A DNA stretch of 64,000 bases, taken from NCBI GenBank assembly GCA_007922195.1, contig ML681998.1, forward strand, positions 17,154,204 through 17,218,203. Reading direction: 5' to 3'. The notes beneath the pieces are model-generated. The model searched no databases. It saw nothing but the letters and a program-made list of their open reading frames with translations, and was not told the origin of the DNA. Shown here in pieces: positions 23,439-35,644 of this stretch. The translations under genes and the position numbers were made by a program. Each line of letters begins with the position of its first letter. Position 1 is the stretch's first letter. This DNA is from Podocnemis expansa. Its lineage: Eukaryota > Chordata > Testudines > Podocnemididae.

Positions 23439-25070
23439 TCACTGGTCCGCTGCTCTATCTGGGCGTTTACCTTTCTGCCACACATCCCTCACCAGATGAG
23501 AACTGGCACGATTTGGAGGGCAGGGTCGTTGGGCAGCTCTGGAAATGGACTGGACTGTTGCGGTGCTTCTCCCTTCGGGGAAGAGCACTGGTCACAATCA
23601 GCTCATCCTGTCCATGCTCTGGCATCAGCTCAACACCTTGGTCCTGCCCCCGGCATTCGTGGACAACCTCCAGAGCGCAAGTCTGGAGTTCTTTTGGCCA
23701 GGACTGCACTGGATCTCTGCAGGGATTCTTAGCCTTCCCCTGGAGGAGGAAGGGCAGGGCCTGTGCTGTATCCACAGCCAGGTCCATGCCTTCCATCTCC
23801 AGGCCCTGCAGAGACTCCTTTATAGTGTAGGTAGTCCGGTGTGGAGCCATCTGGCGCTCACCTTCCTCAACTGCCTCCGAGGGCTCCGATACGACCGGCA
23901 GCTTTTTTATCTCCAACCGAGGGGGCTTCCGCGATTCCTCTCTGAGCTGCTGGCCTTCTACCAGGACCTTCTCCAGATCTGGAGACTTGTTTTGGCCTCC
24001 AGGACCGTTGTGCCCACCGAGGGGGAGACCTCCTTGAGGAGTGCCTGTTCCCCCATCTTTGTGTGCAGGTGGCGGAGGGCCCCTCTGTGCAGTGGCGGTT
24101 GGCCCTGGTAAGTGTCACTAGGATCAGAGACCTCCTGGACTATGCCCGGGGGCACTGGAGGGATCCCCTTGTGCTGGCTCAGCACATGGGGCTCTCCACC
24201 CTTCACACCTCTCGTCGCCTACTCCGGGAGGTGAAGGCAGCCTTGCCCCCTGCTGCTCGGATGTACCTCCAGTGGGTTCTGCGAGAGGGTACTCCCCTCC
24301 CCCAGTCCTGGTTCTCTGGAGCTTTTGATCGGGCCCTGGCCCCGCGAGCCCCTGCCCCATGCACCCAACCGGCTGCTAGACTTGCAGTCGGTCCCTTTCC
24401 AAACCACACCTCAGGACTGTCTGTACACACTTGTGCTCCACACCATCCATTTCCTTGCCTTCACATCCTGCCCAGACATCAAATGGCGGGACCTGATGCC
24501 ACCCATGGAGGGCGAGGAACCCCAGTGGGCCAGGAACCCCGGTGGGCCAGCCTCTATTCCACCTTAACCCACAGCCTGCCGGGGATATCAGTTGGCAGCT
24601 CCTTCACGGAGCCGCCAGCATAGGTGTGTACTTGGCACGGTTCACCCAATACCCGACACCTGTCCCTTTTGTCGTGTGAGGGAGACCCTGGCGCACACAT
24701 ATCTGGAGTGTGCCAGGTTGCAGCCCCTTTTCCGGCTCCTCCAGAACCGCCTGCTGAGGTTCTGGCTGCACTTTTCCCCTCACTTGTTCTCCCCACTCGT
24801 GGCCCCACAAAGTTGTGGGACCTCCTCGTCAACCTCCTCCTAACCCTTCCGAAAACTGCCATCTATAAGACGAGGGAAAGGAGGTTGGCTCGGGGGGGGG
24901 GTCTCTGCGACTGTGGGGCGTATTTCCGGTCCCTTGTTCCTTCATGTGTCCAGGCAGAGTTCCTCTGGGCAATGTCCGCTGGCTCGCTTGACACCTTCCA
25001 GGAGCAGTGGGCACTGTCCGAGGTTCTCTGCTCGGTGACTCCCTCGGAATCCCTAATTTTGAACCTTTGA
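23439..25070 (+). pseudogene. Tx1-like LINE ORF2, C-terminal part
   Basis: ORF2 of L1/Tx1-clade LINEs carries endonuclease and reverse transcriptase; only the region after RT is here. Blocks in order: LYLGVYLSATHPSPDENWHD, LWKWTGLLRCFSLRGRALV, NQLILSMLWHQLNTLVLPPA, LEFFWPGLHWISAGILSLPL (to about 23760), HAFHLQALQRLLYSVGSPVW, LRGLRYDRQLFYLQPRGLPR, then DLLDYARGHWRDPLVLAQHM (24130 on), KAALPPAARMYLQWVLREGT, KWRDLMPPMEGEEP, a zinc-knuckle CPFCRVRETLAHTYLEC (24660-24715) and LWDLLVNLLLTLPKTAIYKT to the stop at 25068-25070. At least four frame changes break it. It sits in the SNX31 intron where exons are missing. Confidence 0.85.
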
Positions 25071-25462
25071 CCTCGCACCTGTCCCTGTTTTCTCATTAGT
25101 TGTCCCCCATACTCATTTCCTTCCAGGTCCAGTGCCACCTCCCCTTAGGCTGGGGGAGGGGTTTTAGCACAGGGCAGGCTTGCACCCGCCCACATCCCCA
25201 AATACCAATAGGTCTACTCTCAGACTGCCTGCTGGCTTTGATCTCTCACCAGTATATTATTCACCCATTATTAGTCTTTGTATCTCAGTTTCTTTATCTG
25301 TAAAGTGAGTCTGAAAGTCACTGAGGGCGAAGGTAAACATGGACCCTTATGGTGCCATTTTTAGAATTACTTTTCAGAGAAAAACCACATTAAATACCCA
25401 TGGCTGCAGCCTCAAGGGTCTTCATCCTGAAATACACTCTCTCAATAGGTTTATCACCTTAC
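25071..25462. other. Tx1 3' UTR remnant and MIR-like piece
   Basis: 25230-25320 includes ATCTCAGTTTCTTTATCTGT, a MIR-like core. No SNX31 exon was seen before 25463. Confidence 0.4.
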
Positions 25463-25555
25463 CTTCATTTTATTTGCTGCTTTTTGTAGCAATTGCAGTT
25501 TCTGCATCTGTCCATCTGTGGGTTTGACCCAATTCTTCTCAATTTCCTGCAGTGC
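25463..25555 (-). CDS. SNX31: SNX31 exon, FERM-like F2
   Basis: The exon is 93 bp (31 codons), phase 0 at both ends, with acceptor TAAATAAG and donor GTAAGG. It encodes ALQEIEKNWVKPTDGQMQKL then QLLQKAANKMK. It matches the SNX31/SNX17 segment with IEKGW..P and QxQKL. The frame is open, even though three exons just upstream are disabled. Confidence 0.88.
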
Positions 25556-25706
25556 CTTATTTAGAAAAGTGAGTAAATTTCAAGAAACAAAACAAATAAA
25601 AGGTATTTCAATCTGCCCTTTACTGGAGCAGATGAGAAAGGAGGGAAAAAATACTCCAATATCTTTTAAAACACGCCCTCAGAATTTGGGACAGGTGCTT
25701 TTAGTC

Positions 25707-25916
25707 CAGGGGCCTCAAACATGCAGCCCATGGACTGCATGCGGCCCCTAAAGCTATTTCCCGGGGCCCGCAATGACACTAGCATTACCGATATTTGCAA
25801 TATCATTGCATGAAAAGGTTTCAGTGGTGCAGCCCTCAGGCTAACATACTAGTCCTCATGCAGCGCTGTACTAGTCTTCGGACGGCCCTCGTGGTGATTT
25901 GAGTTTGAAACCCCTG
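25707..25916. mobile_element. hAT MITE, family F
   Basis: The element is 210 bp. It begins CAGGGGCCTCAAAC and ends GTTTGAAACCCCTG, with a perfect 8-bp duplication, TTTTAGTC. Confidence 0.92.
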
Positions 25917-25924
25917 TTTTAGTC

Positions 25925-26935
25925 TATTCAACCTTTAATCTCTATTTAACCTTTAATACTCAGCATTGCTCAACATATTGCTGCAAGCCTCTGACCTTGG
26001 GCTATGAAATGCACTATCCTATTGTTATTCTGTCAACCTGCTGATTTGCTTACACAGAACATGGTTTCAGTACTCAGGGAAAATGTAACAACAGACAGAA
26101 TGATGGGTCACAACTACCAATTTTAAAAATCAAATGAGCAAGCAAAACTGATAATTTATCCTGGAGCTGAAGCACAACATACAGCAGCAGCAAGAACACT
26201 GGAACACTGTCTACATTACAGCTGTCATGGGTGGAGCTGCACTGAGGGCAAAATTGCAGCCATGAAGTTGGTAACATGGAGATTGCTTAAGACTATGCAC
26301 ATGCCAGGTTTAAGCCATTTTACTTGAATTCTAAGTAGAGAAAGGAGGAGTGTAGAAGTTGTTCTTGGTATTTCTTCCCCCTACCTTCACATAAATCAGA
26401 AAAAACCTCGAGGGGTTTTATGAAGCTTTTCAAAATAATTAACTTCTAGGCAGAGACTAACAGGAAACATTTTAAACTCCAAAAGGTTTGTGGATTTGGG
26501 GGATTGTTTGCATTGGTTGGTTGGTTGATTTGAGAAAATGTGATATAGTGGAAGTGGCGCAAGTGTTTTATATAAAAGGGCTGAGGCACACTACCACCAC
26601 CAGTCTGTAATAGGACTGACATCTATTGCCATGAAATGCAACCGGCCCAGGGTCTAGGTATATCACCCTTATGCATGAAATAATTACTTACACTAAACGG
26701 AAGAGTCAAATTAGGTAAGTTCCTGTACAACTGAAAAACTGTCACAGAATAAGCTCATCCATACTTATTTCTTTTGTTTTTATCTTAAAAAAATACAGCA
26801 AGATAGATGTATTTGTCCATACTTAATATTTAGATAACCTGAACTATTTAAAACAAAGTACTTACATTATTAACATGGGAGACTTATTTTAGGTATTAGC
26901 TTTTACAAGTATCAGAAATTTCCTTCTTTTGTTAC
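25925..26935. other. SNX31 intron, unassigned
   Basis: No repeat boundary recognised. Confidence 0.3.
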
Positions 26936-27005
26936 CTGCATATAGAGTAAATTCACTGAAGCTGTACAGTCCATTAGGATTTTATCAAGAGAGGGATTCA
27001 TCTAC
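26936..27005 (-). pseudogene. SNX31: SNX31 exon, FERM-like F2 start, with premature stop
   Basis: The exon is 70 bp between acceptor TTTGACAG and donor GTAACA. It completes the upstream split Trp codon, then reads TAG (27002-27004), then MNPSLDKILMDCTASVNLLY and MQ. SNX31 has Trp-Tyr-Met here, so TAC or TAT appears to have become TAG. An acceptor four bases further in, at GTAG, would avoid the stop but would lose the split Trp and the phase match. Confidence 0.82.
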
Positions 27006-27360
27006 CTGTCAAATACAGAAGCATTAAAAGCTACACTTCTAAGCACAACAATTAGCATTTCTATTCAGTAATAAATATGCACTTGAGAATATAACCCAAT
27101 AGGAAGAGATGCAGAAAGACCCCACTATTCAAAAGTAATAAAAGAACAGTAATATGTCACACCCTTGAAATTATACATCCGTGAACCATGTAAAAATAAA
27201 AATTATTCTTTATGGTATTTTAGCCAGCAGACTGTGGTATGGAAATAAATTAAATTGCTCATCAGTTTTTATCGCAGTAACAGTGATTAATATACAACCC
27301 AAGCGTTTCAAAAAAATCCAAACTCTTGTATGTGTCTAAAACTTAGGAATTACTTACATT

Positions 27361-27590
27361 GGGAAAATTTAGTGGCAGAACAATACCAGTACAGTTATGC
27401 CACTGTGACTTCATTTGTGGATACTTTTATTTCGGTGTGAGTGCTTTTTTGTGGTTTAGCTTATGTGTATCTGGAAGTAGTGTAACCTAAACTACAAAAA
27501 GGCACTCACACTGAAATAAAAGTATCCATACAAATCACAACAGTGTAACTGTACTGGTATGTTCTGCCACTAAATTTCCCCATGTAGACA
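27361..27590. mobile_element. Foldback MITE
   Basis: It is one long imperfect palindrome with arms of about 95 bp and a loop of about 30 bp. For example, ATACTTTTATTTCGGTGTGA at 27421 pairs with TCACACTGAAATAAAAGTAT at about 27506. The right side ends with CATGTAGACAAACCCC, typical of reptile MITE ends. Confidence 0.8.
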
Positions 27591-28298
27591 AACCCCTTTA
27601 AAACTGGAGAACGTAGAGAAAATTTATGTATGCCAAGCTTTGTTCTAATGAAATTTAAAACAGACAGGCTAAAAGTGTCTGAAAATGTCTTTATATAGCT
27701 AAATGACAGATACAAGCATAACGACATTGCTATAACTCAGGTCGTTTGTAAACTAATATTCAGCAATGTGATCTTTAAAGAAATATCCCGACCAAACAAT
27801 TCTCCACTATGCATATTGCAACTTGAAGCTCAGAACCTCCAGTCCTTCTGGTCTTCTTTGAGGTCCAGAGATACTATGCAGCATGTAAGTTTAAAAAAAA
27901 AAAAGAGAGAGAGAGAAAGAAAGAAAAAACCTACAAAAGCAAAGAAAATAAGTATGCAAGTTTTCCTTTGGCTTTGGCAAAACAACCACCAACCACAGAA
28001 CACAGTTCTTGCTGTATACTTTGAAAGAGTCCAAGAGTAATTGGCTGATTGCAATAATGGACACTCCAACCCTGCATTGAGTAAATTTAAAACTACACAG
28101 AATCGTATAAACTAAATCAGTTCCAACATTACACCAAGAGGTCCAAAGACCAGCAGTTAGGAACCATTCTTTAAAACATTCAGCTTTGTGTGTTAGGCTC
28201 TCAGACCAAATGCACAGAATTTAAGTTGTGAAGATTTCCTTCCCTGGCACATTTGTAATTTTAATGCACCTTCCTAATTTCTCTGTCTTCCAGCTCAC
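27591..28298. other. SNX31 intron, unassigned
   Basis: There is an A/GA-rich simple tract at 27892-27930. Nothing else was recognised. Confidence 0.35.
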
Positions 28299-28376
28299 CA
28301 TTTTCTGATCCCAATCTTACAGTACAACTCTTTCATACTCTGAAGACTCAGTCAAATTCTGCCACTTTTTTCACCA
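28299..28376 (-). pseudogene. SNX31: SNX31 exon with about 10-base deletion (frameshift)
   Basis: Acceptor CCCCCAG at 28377-28383 is followed by codons VVKKVAEF in the expected phase. The frame then breaks into TGA. The second half is readable one frame away as LSLQSMKELYCKIGIRKW, ending at donor GTGAGC with a split Trp codon (TG plus G from the next exon). The exon is 78 bp where I expect about 88 for SNX31, so about 10 bases were lost at the E-L-P-Y-V part of this segment. The expected length comes from my knowledge of the human protein, not from an alignment. Confidence 0.78.
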
Positions 28377-29769
28377 CTGGGGGAGAATGGAAGAAGAAAA
28401 AAAAGACAAATAAGTCTGCTTGATTGAAACCCTGCTGAAGTAGAACAGCTATTTTAGTATTTCAGTATGTGTTCTATGACAACACTATGTAGTAAAAAAG
28501 AGGACATCCCAAAAATATGGTAAAAAAAAATGCTACACTATAGTCATGTTGTTGAAACACTCCCCACCTCCCCCGTTTCCCTAATCTTTAAGGGAGCAAT
28601 ATATATTGTGTGCTCCTTATGCTGCTTCACATTAATAAAAGGAGTGGCGATAAGGCATAATAAACTGAGAAATACAGTAAAGGAGATTTAATCGAGTGTA
28701 GACTTCACATAATACTCAGCAGTTAGAGGTATCTTCAGATATGGGAGACAAAAGAACTCTTCTGATTTGGATGTTCTCTGATGGGGTTGACACTATAAAT
28801 TATTTGTTGCTTGAATGAAAGAGAAGAAAAAACACACCAGCACTAGAGTTCAGTAAGGAATACAAGTCACATTAGTGGTGACTGCTTTCATGAATAAGTT
28901 TTCCACATGTAAAATTAAAAGCCTGTAAGTGCTTACTCCCATCCTTAGTTCACAATCCACCAGTGTACTTAACATGTGCCTAACTTTAAGTATGTGAATA
29001 TTTATGTGTCTCCATAAGGTGAATTGACTCAGAGGGTTATGCTGCAACTTGGCAGGTTTATCATCATCCACCATTGACTGATGTGTTTGTGAACAGTTTG
29101 TACACATACTTAAAAACTCAATATGTCCTATTTTATGAAATTTTAAAATAAATAAAACTTCAGTTTGGGGGCAAGTATTCCAATATACCATGTCTTTTTA
29201 TACACCGTCACAACTGAGAGGGAAGTTCATTTGTGAATCTGGTAAAGAGAATGTAAACAAACACATCTAAGTAAGATGCGTATTATCAAAGTATTAATAG
29301 GTTAGTGTAAGACTCCAGGATTGCCCCAGCTGTGTCATACACTGAAGACGCAAATGTTCGCCAAGTCAGTGTGAAGTAATGGAACCAGCTACAAGCCTGA
29401 CTGAGAACTCTTTTTGTTCAGAATAGCAACATTTTAGGAGCTGTGTTCTGTTATTGTCCAATGTTTAAGTTCTCAGCCACTTTGACTTTATGAATTACAC
29501 TTATGAGACAGCAAGGCCTATGTTCATGTCATTGTTATGCTCTGAATCACAAGACTCAGCTTTTCTACAGGAACGTTGTTTATTCTAGGAATATAAACAC
29601 TTTTGCTTTGGGAGCTTCTTGTAGACTGATTTCAGTGCCTAGCTACAAAAAGCTGCCTCCTGCAGCAGCACAAATTCTGGACACACTAACCACTGCACTA
29701 ACACACTCAGTGTGCCCCCATGCCATTCTTAAAGGGCCAGCTCCCTTTTCTCTTATAATAAAACATCTA

Positions 29770-29803
<34 letters not shown>

Positions 29804-31213
29804 TTATACTTATTAATTTGGAATATGACTTTCTAAATCATCATCTATTCCAGGGACCTCAGACTGCCAACAGTCCTAGACAACTGTAATATCAGAGGTA
29901 ATTCAACCAATCACCACACTTACTCTATAGCTAATTTGCATGCAATAGTTTCACTGGCTGTATGAGACACAATGCACAGATTGTGGGTGACTTGGCTCAA
30001 CTGCCACATGCATGGAATAGCACATAGCTTCAGCTATTAGTCATGTAGTAAAAAGCGGGGGTTCACACACAGAGCATCATGTTCATTTTCCCCCATCCAT
30101 AATGCAAGACCTAATTAAGGTACAGAAATGATCAATAAAATAAGCATACATAGTTAGGTTTAGCAGCAAGTCAAGTCATAGTTGCTCTACAAACCCATCA
30201 AAGTATTGAATGTCATGATCCCAACACCTAAAAATCTTTCAGCATTAATCTAGTATGAAAGAAAGATAGATCTGGATCACTGTTAAAGGTATTTTTATGG
30301 CATCCTTTTGTTCATGGACCTGAAAAGACTTTCAGGAGAGTATTCTCACCCCCTTTACAGATTGGAAAACTGAGGCAGAGAGAGATTAACTGACTTGCCC
30401 AAAGCCACAAAGACCAGGGAAAAAAAATAAATCAGGAATTGAGTTCAATTGTGAAGTCCTGTGCCACTGAAGTCAATGGGAGTTTCACCGTTTAGTTCAA
30501 TGAAGCCAAGATTTCACTCTGGACCTGAATCCCAGCTCTGGGTTCAGTCCACTAAACTATTGTTGCCCAAAGGCAGGGAGGGGATGTATGTATCAGCAGG
30601 CCATATTGGATAAAAACACACAATACTCCAAGATACTTCAATCTTTTGTGCACCCAGAGAATCACACCTTCAATCTAAATCATATCTGGTGCCATTCCTG
30701 TTAAGACCTTTTCATGCTTATCAATTACAGAAAGTGAAAGAGTAGAATATAATAGAAGCAAATTAGTGACTTCATTTTATAAGGGGATGGAGAAGTAAAA
30801 TCAAGTGTTCAGACATGAGTTTGAGATTATATGAATGGCTTTTATGTCAAACTATAACTATTTGCAGGGAAACCTGAATAAAGCCAGCCTACCTCAACAT
30901 TTACCAAAACAGCCCGCAGAATAGCTACCAAGTTACTGTGTAAGTTAAATGCAATGCAAACTGTGCATATAGGCAAAATCCAACATGTTACCTGTAACCC
31001 AAATCCTACCTGTGATCCTCTGTCCCTGCCCCCGTGGTTGCTGGACTACATAGAGACTGATGAGCTTACAGCCTTCAAGCTAACAAAAAGGAATCTTTTA
31101 GCTCCAGTAACACACAGATTCATGCTTTTAGATCCAAAGATGAGAGCTTTGATCCCCACTGGCAATGTCCAGTCCTAAGGTTCATTATTTTACAAATACT
31201 ACTCATGGCTTAC
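28377..31213. other. SNX31 intron
   Basis: It holds the CA microsatellite at 29771-29800 and a MIR-like core near 30355-30410 (ACTGAGGCAGAGAGAGATTA). The remainder is unassigned. Confidence 0.4.
29771..29800. repeat. CA microsatellite, 15 units
   Basis: A pure CA run. Confidence 0.95.
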
Positions 31214-31304
31214 CAGACAGAACTCCACTGCTGTGATCTTGAATTAAAAAGAAGCTAAAATATCCTATTAATTCTCTTGACAGTCCCATCTTGTATGAGA
31301 CAAC
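31214..31304 (-). CDS. SNX31: SNX31 exon, FERM-like F1
   Basis: The exon is 91 bp. It starts in phase 0 after a pyrimidine-rich acceptor ending TTTTAAG and ends in phase 1 at donor GTAAGC. It encodes VVSYKMGLSRELIGYFSFFL then IQDHSSGVLS. It matches the SNX31 F1 segment with GYFxxFLI. The frame is open across all 30 codons. Confidence 0.87.
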
Positions 31305-33730
31305 CTTAAAAAACAAACAATGAAAAAAGAGAGAGGTCACCTATGTATCCAAACATGAATTTACATGAGGTCTGGTCACCAGCCACTAATGCAGCTTACA
31401 ATTGTTTTTAAAGCTGTTTCTTTAGCTCTCTAGGCAGAAGCAGCTGGTAAGACCTAAATTTCACCCCTGCACAGTTTTGCAATTGGCAACACATGAGAAG
31501 GAAAGACCTACTGAATTGAATCTCAGAAGCAGATTCTGTTTTTCTATGGAACTTTTAATCATTCTGGTGTTGTGAAGGGGCATTAAGGGGGAGCACAGCC
31601 CCCAGTCCCACAGGTAAAAAGTGTAGGAACAGCCCCATGCTAGCCCTCCCCTCAATATTAATGCAGGTGGTGTGTTTGGATGAACTGGGACAAGGAGAGG
31701 AATGGAGTGGGTAGGATGGAAGAGGACCTGAGAAGACTTCATTCTGCCTATTTTCTGCTTTGGGCATTGGAAAGCAAAGCTTAAGTTAAAGTAGCAAAAC
31801 CCTACGTCCACCATTCCCGCATTCAGTGCATGCCAGACAACCTGGACTCACAAGGAAAACAGCAACAAAGGTGCCTCTTACTGATGAACAGCACATTTGA
31901 TGAGGAAGTCACATACAGACAACCGTGGAGAGGCAAAGAAATGGAGAGGTTTTCCCCAGGAAAATGATTTCTCCATAGCTCAGTTGCTAGGCATGCGAGA
32001 TGGCACAAGAATTACAGTGGGAGAAGCAGGTTTGCTCTGAATACAAGGTGGAAATACAAGTTTTCAGACTTCCTTTAGAAGGTACCAATTCTACAAACAC
32101 TTCCAGTGTGCAGTGTGTGTATGTAGAAGGGGATCTCTCATACCTTTACCTCTCATACAGACAGTTAAGAAAGAGCTGGAGTAAAAAACTCACTTGCCCC
32201 TCATCCTCACTCAGGGCACTAGACACTTCTCCAAATATAATAGCCTATATAGGAAGAAATTTTCAGACACCAAGGCAATAACAAAACAAAACAAACCCTG
32301 AACCTCACTAACATTCACTCTACATGCCCTTGAGGCAAAGCCCCCATTACCTGCTACCTGAAATAATAAGGTAGTTCTATAGGATGTTACAAACTTGTGC
32401 AACATCTCACAGTGATGCAACTGAATGCCTTACTTCCATGAAACACACATCATGGAAATACCAAGTGTGAAAACATTCAACTGGCACTATGCTTAATTTG
32501 CTAATGCTTTGATCAAGGCATACCCCAATCTGTGTCATCCCACACTCTTGTGGATGGTACAGTAGTAACTGAGAAGCTACCACAGTGAAGGAGGTAAGCA
32601 ACATATACACCAAGGTCTGCTCAAACGAGCCCCCAAAGCTGTCCCCATATTAAAGGGGATCAAAGAACAGGCAGCGTTTACAGTGCCAATGAATTATCAG
32701 AATCCTTGCTGTTTGCTTATAGTGCCATCATGTACATGGCACTTTACTGTGATGTGTACCCAAAATACTGTTTCACAGAGAAGGGTATTCAGCTGAAGAG
32801 GATTTGGGCCTCAGACAGGACACAGCAAGGTATCAGAATAAATGTGCCTGAGTGATTAGATAGCAAGATATGTTTATGGAGACATGGGATTTAAGATTCC
32901 AGTGACAAAAAAGGACACTACTGTAACACTGATATAAATCTGAAGGGCCTATACTTTTTGGATCAATTGATTTTTTTGTTCTGTAATTCCTTTCTTCAGC
33001 AACTACACAGAAAAGAGCTCCAAAGTTACATAGAGACTCAACAAACTTGAACATGATGCTGTTCAAAAGGGGCGGGTCTAAGGGGTGAAGGAAGGTGTGT
33101 GGAATTTGTTTCCCTTGCATGAGCCACAGCTGCTAGAAGAACGTTGTAGGGCCAGGCTGCACCTTTGGGCAAAACTAGCTGTTAATGCAAAGAAATCAAA
33201 GTGAGATCTTTACACAAGGCAAAGCAGCTGCTCAGCTTGGCTTCTGTTACCAAGAAGAGGGGGGAAAAAAATCATTACTGGCCAGCAATTCCAGTCCCCA
33301 TATCTACAACAGACCTATAGTCATCTCTGAATTTAAAAAAAAAAATGTTACAACATGCAACATGGTTCAGACTCTCTATTTAAACACAGTTTGATTGCTA
33401 GCAGGTGCATGACCAAAGTAGTAACTATTTATTATTTTATTGTGACAAGATCTAGCCATTCCAGCCCCACAGTGCTAGACAATGAACAAACAAAAACAGT
33501 CCCAGACTGAAGAGTCTATTTTCTGATTACAGACAACAGATAGATAGAAGGCAGACAGGTAAAAAAGCAGGTAAGAAAAAGGGATATGAGAAAAAGAGTT
33601 GGCATTGGTTAGCAGGATACATAGATTGTGAAAGGCTTCTGTGAATGTAAGCCCCTTGGAGCAGGAACCATGTTTGCTCTGCATCTGTACAATGGGGTCT
33701 AGATCTGTAACTAGAGCTCTTAAGCGCTAT
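31305..33730. other. SNX31 intron, unassigned
   Basis: No exon or clear repeat boundary recognised. Confidence 0.3.
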
Positions 33731-34238
33731 GGCTATGTCCACACATACATTATTATTTCGAAATAAGTTATTTCAAAATGAGTTATTTCGAAATAAAGTC
33801 CTTATTTTGAAATAAGTTAATTCGAATTGAGAAAATGTTAATTCGAATTAAGGGAAAAGCTCAAAGCGAAATAGCATGTCTAAACACAGGACTTGCTATT
33901 TCGCTTTAGGAGAGGGACACCAAGGTGTGGCCACATGGCCCCCTCCCTGGGCCATGCCCCCACCCAACATAGGCTAAAAGGAAGGCACCTGGGGAAGGAG
34001 AAGGGCAAAAGAGTTATTTTGAAATAACAAGTCCAAACGGCATTATTTTGAAATAACCACTTCGAAATAACAGCCGTTTCGATTTAAAGGAGGTTTAAGC
34101 TATTTCGAAATGACAGCTCTTATTTTGAAATGATGCAGCCCATCAGTTCAAAATAAGAATACGTCGTGCGGACCTAATCTCTCTTATTTTGAAATACCCA
34201 GTGTTATTTTGAAATAAAAGAGACATGTGGACATACCC
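33731..34238. mobile_element. Palindrome-rich MITE, TTTCGAAA core
   Basis: The element is 508 bp. It begins GGCTATGTCCACAC and ends TGTGGACATACCC, with TAT on both sides. The interior repeats TTATTTCGAAATAA and variants in both halves, with a unique non-palindromic centre at about 33905-34010. Confidence 0.85.
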
Positions 34239-34719
34239 TATGGTGAAACTAACAGGGATCACAGCACACCAACAGTCTGAAACTATGTTTTTAAGCTAAA
34301 CCTAGAACACTTTCTGGGGCCACACTGGCTGGCAAGACAGTTTTTAAACAGATCTGGCCTAAACTACATTAAAACAACCAAAAACCAAAAACCCAAACCC
34401 AGACAACACACCTATTTACCCAAGATGATTAGAAGTCTCCTGTACACAGGGCCAAAAAGGCTGCCTTTGGAAATGGAAAGAGCTGCAGGGATGCTGAGTG
34501 GCTGAAGTTAGGGATAGAGGAAAAAATGGTGATTAATATTAAAAACCTGAAGAAGCTTATCTACAGGATTAGTAATAAATGCCAAACTATGCTTTCTTCA
34601 AGAATTGAAGGCATTTTTGCCAAAGTCCTGCTAAAATGTGAAGGAAAGCCTCTTGACACTTCACATACTTTCCCTTAAACTGAGCAATTTCAGCAGTAAC
34701 CCATTTAGAAACTCATTAC

Positions 34720-34830
34720 CTATAGTAGTCTCTCAGCAGTGTCTGATGTCTGGATATCGAGCCTAACATTTCTTCCATCGGCCAGGTAAACATCCAAAGA
34801 GGCTCTCTGTGTCTGGATCTTAAATGTATC
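34720..34830 (-). pseudogene. SNX31: SNX31 exon, FERM-like F1 start, with premature stop
   Basis: The exon is 111 bp (37 codons), after acceptor TTAACAG and before donor GTAATG, phase 0 at both ends. It encodes DTFKIQTQRASLDVYLADGR, then NVRLDIQTSDTAERLL, then TAG. In SNX31 the last residue of this block is Glu (SDTAERxLE), so a GAG codon appears to have become TAG by one substitution at 34720-34722, immediately before the donor. No alternative GT donor that avoids the stop is visible just upstream. The block is the ubiquitin-like first lobe of the FERM-like module. Confidence 0.85.
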
Positions 34831-34976
34831 CTGTTAAGGTGAAATATGAATATCTTTTATTGCTGCGCTCCTTACTAGGGCCCAGCTGAAGATGCTGGTG
34901 CTTCGTTTCCATATTTTACGTTAAAGAATCAATTGAATTATGCAGAGAGATCTTAAACCATGACCAATACCTGGTC

Positions 34977-35180
34977 TACACTTTAAATTTAGCTTGACCC
35001 AGCTAGATCTCTCAGGCAAGTGAAAAGTTCACACCTTCAGCATCAACACAGGTAAACCAACCTAACCCCGAGCGTAGGTGTAGTTCAGTGAACAGACGAA
35101 TCTTCTATCAATCTAACTACTGCTGTTCAGCAAGGTGGATGACTTTGGGACAGAAAAATCCCTCCTGCCTGTAGTGTTGA
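34977..35180. mobile_element. MITE remnant of the TCTACACT group
   Basis: It starts GGTCTACACTTTAAATTTAG and contains GAAAAGTTCACACC, a composition I know from reptile MITEs. The right end is not clear. Confidence 0.5.
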
Positions 35181-35279
35181 TGTGACCCGAAGGTCTTTAG
35201 GAGGGAAATACTGGTTTGATTGAATTCCCACTATTGGATTTCGGCTTTATAATGCAAGACTGGCTCTGTGTGTTTAGAA

Positions 35280-35447
35280 CAGTGGGTCTCAAACCACAGG
35301 CCACTTCTGGTCCAGTCAGCACGCAGCTGCTACCCACTTGACATCCTCAGGATCATACAGGCAGTATACACAGTGTAGATGAATCCCAAATAACACACAG
35401 AGAGCTGCATATGCAGCCCACAATGTAAAAAAGGTTGAGAACCACTG
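35280..35447. mobile_element. hAT MITE, family G
   Basis: The element is 168 bp. It begins CAGTGGGTCTCAAACC and ends GGTTGAGAACCACTG, with a perfect 8-bp duplication, GTTTAGAA. Confidence 0.92.
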
Positions 35448-35644
35448 GTTTAGAATTACGCTTTCCCTGGGGAACTCCAGAAGGAAACTGAATTGTAACA
35501 CTAAGCTTCTGAAGTGCCACTATTTCCAGGATTTCACCAAAAAGAGGAAGTCTTTTTTGGCTTCCTCTCAGGCTGCAGCGTTTTTCTGAAGTCTGGGGTC
35601 ACCAGCTGATCATGAGTAAAGGCAGACTGGAAGTTTAGGTTATG

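Noticed and set aside
22694..23830. 378-codon plus-strand open frame
   Set aside because: Its first part crosses a hAT MITE and the Pro/Ser-rich minisatellite; only a piece near 23440-23580 is real Tx1 sequence.
26936..27001. Use of the GTAG acceptor to avoid the TAG in this SNX31 exon
   Set aside because: It loses the split Trp codon and the phase match with donor GTGAGC upstream, and the upstream frameshift would remain.
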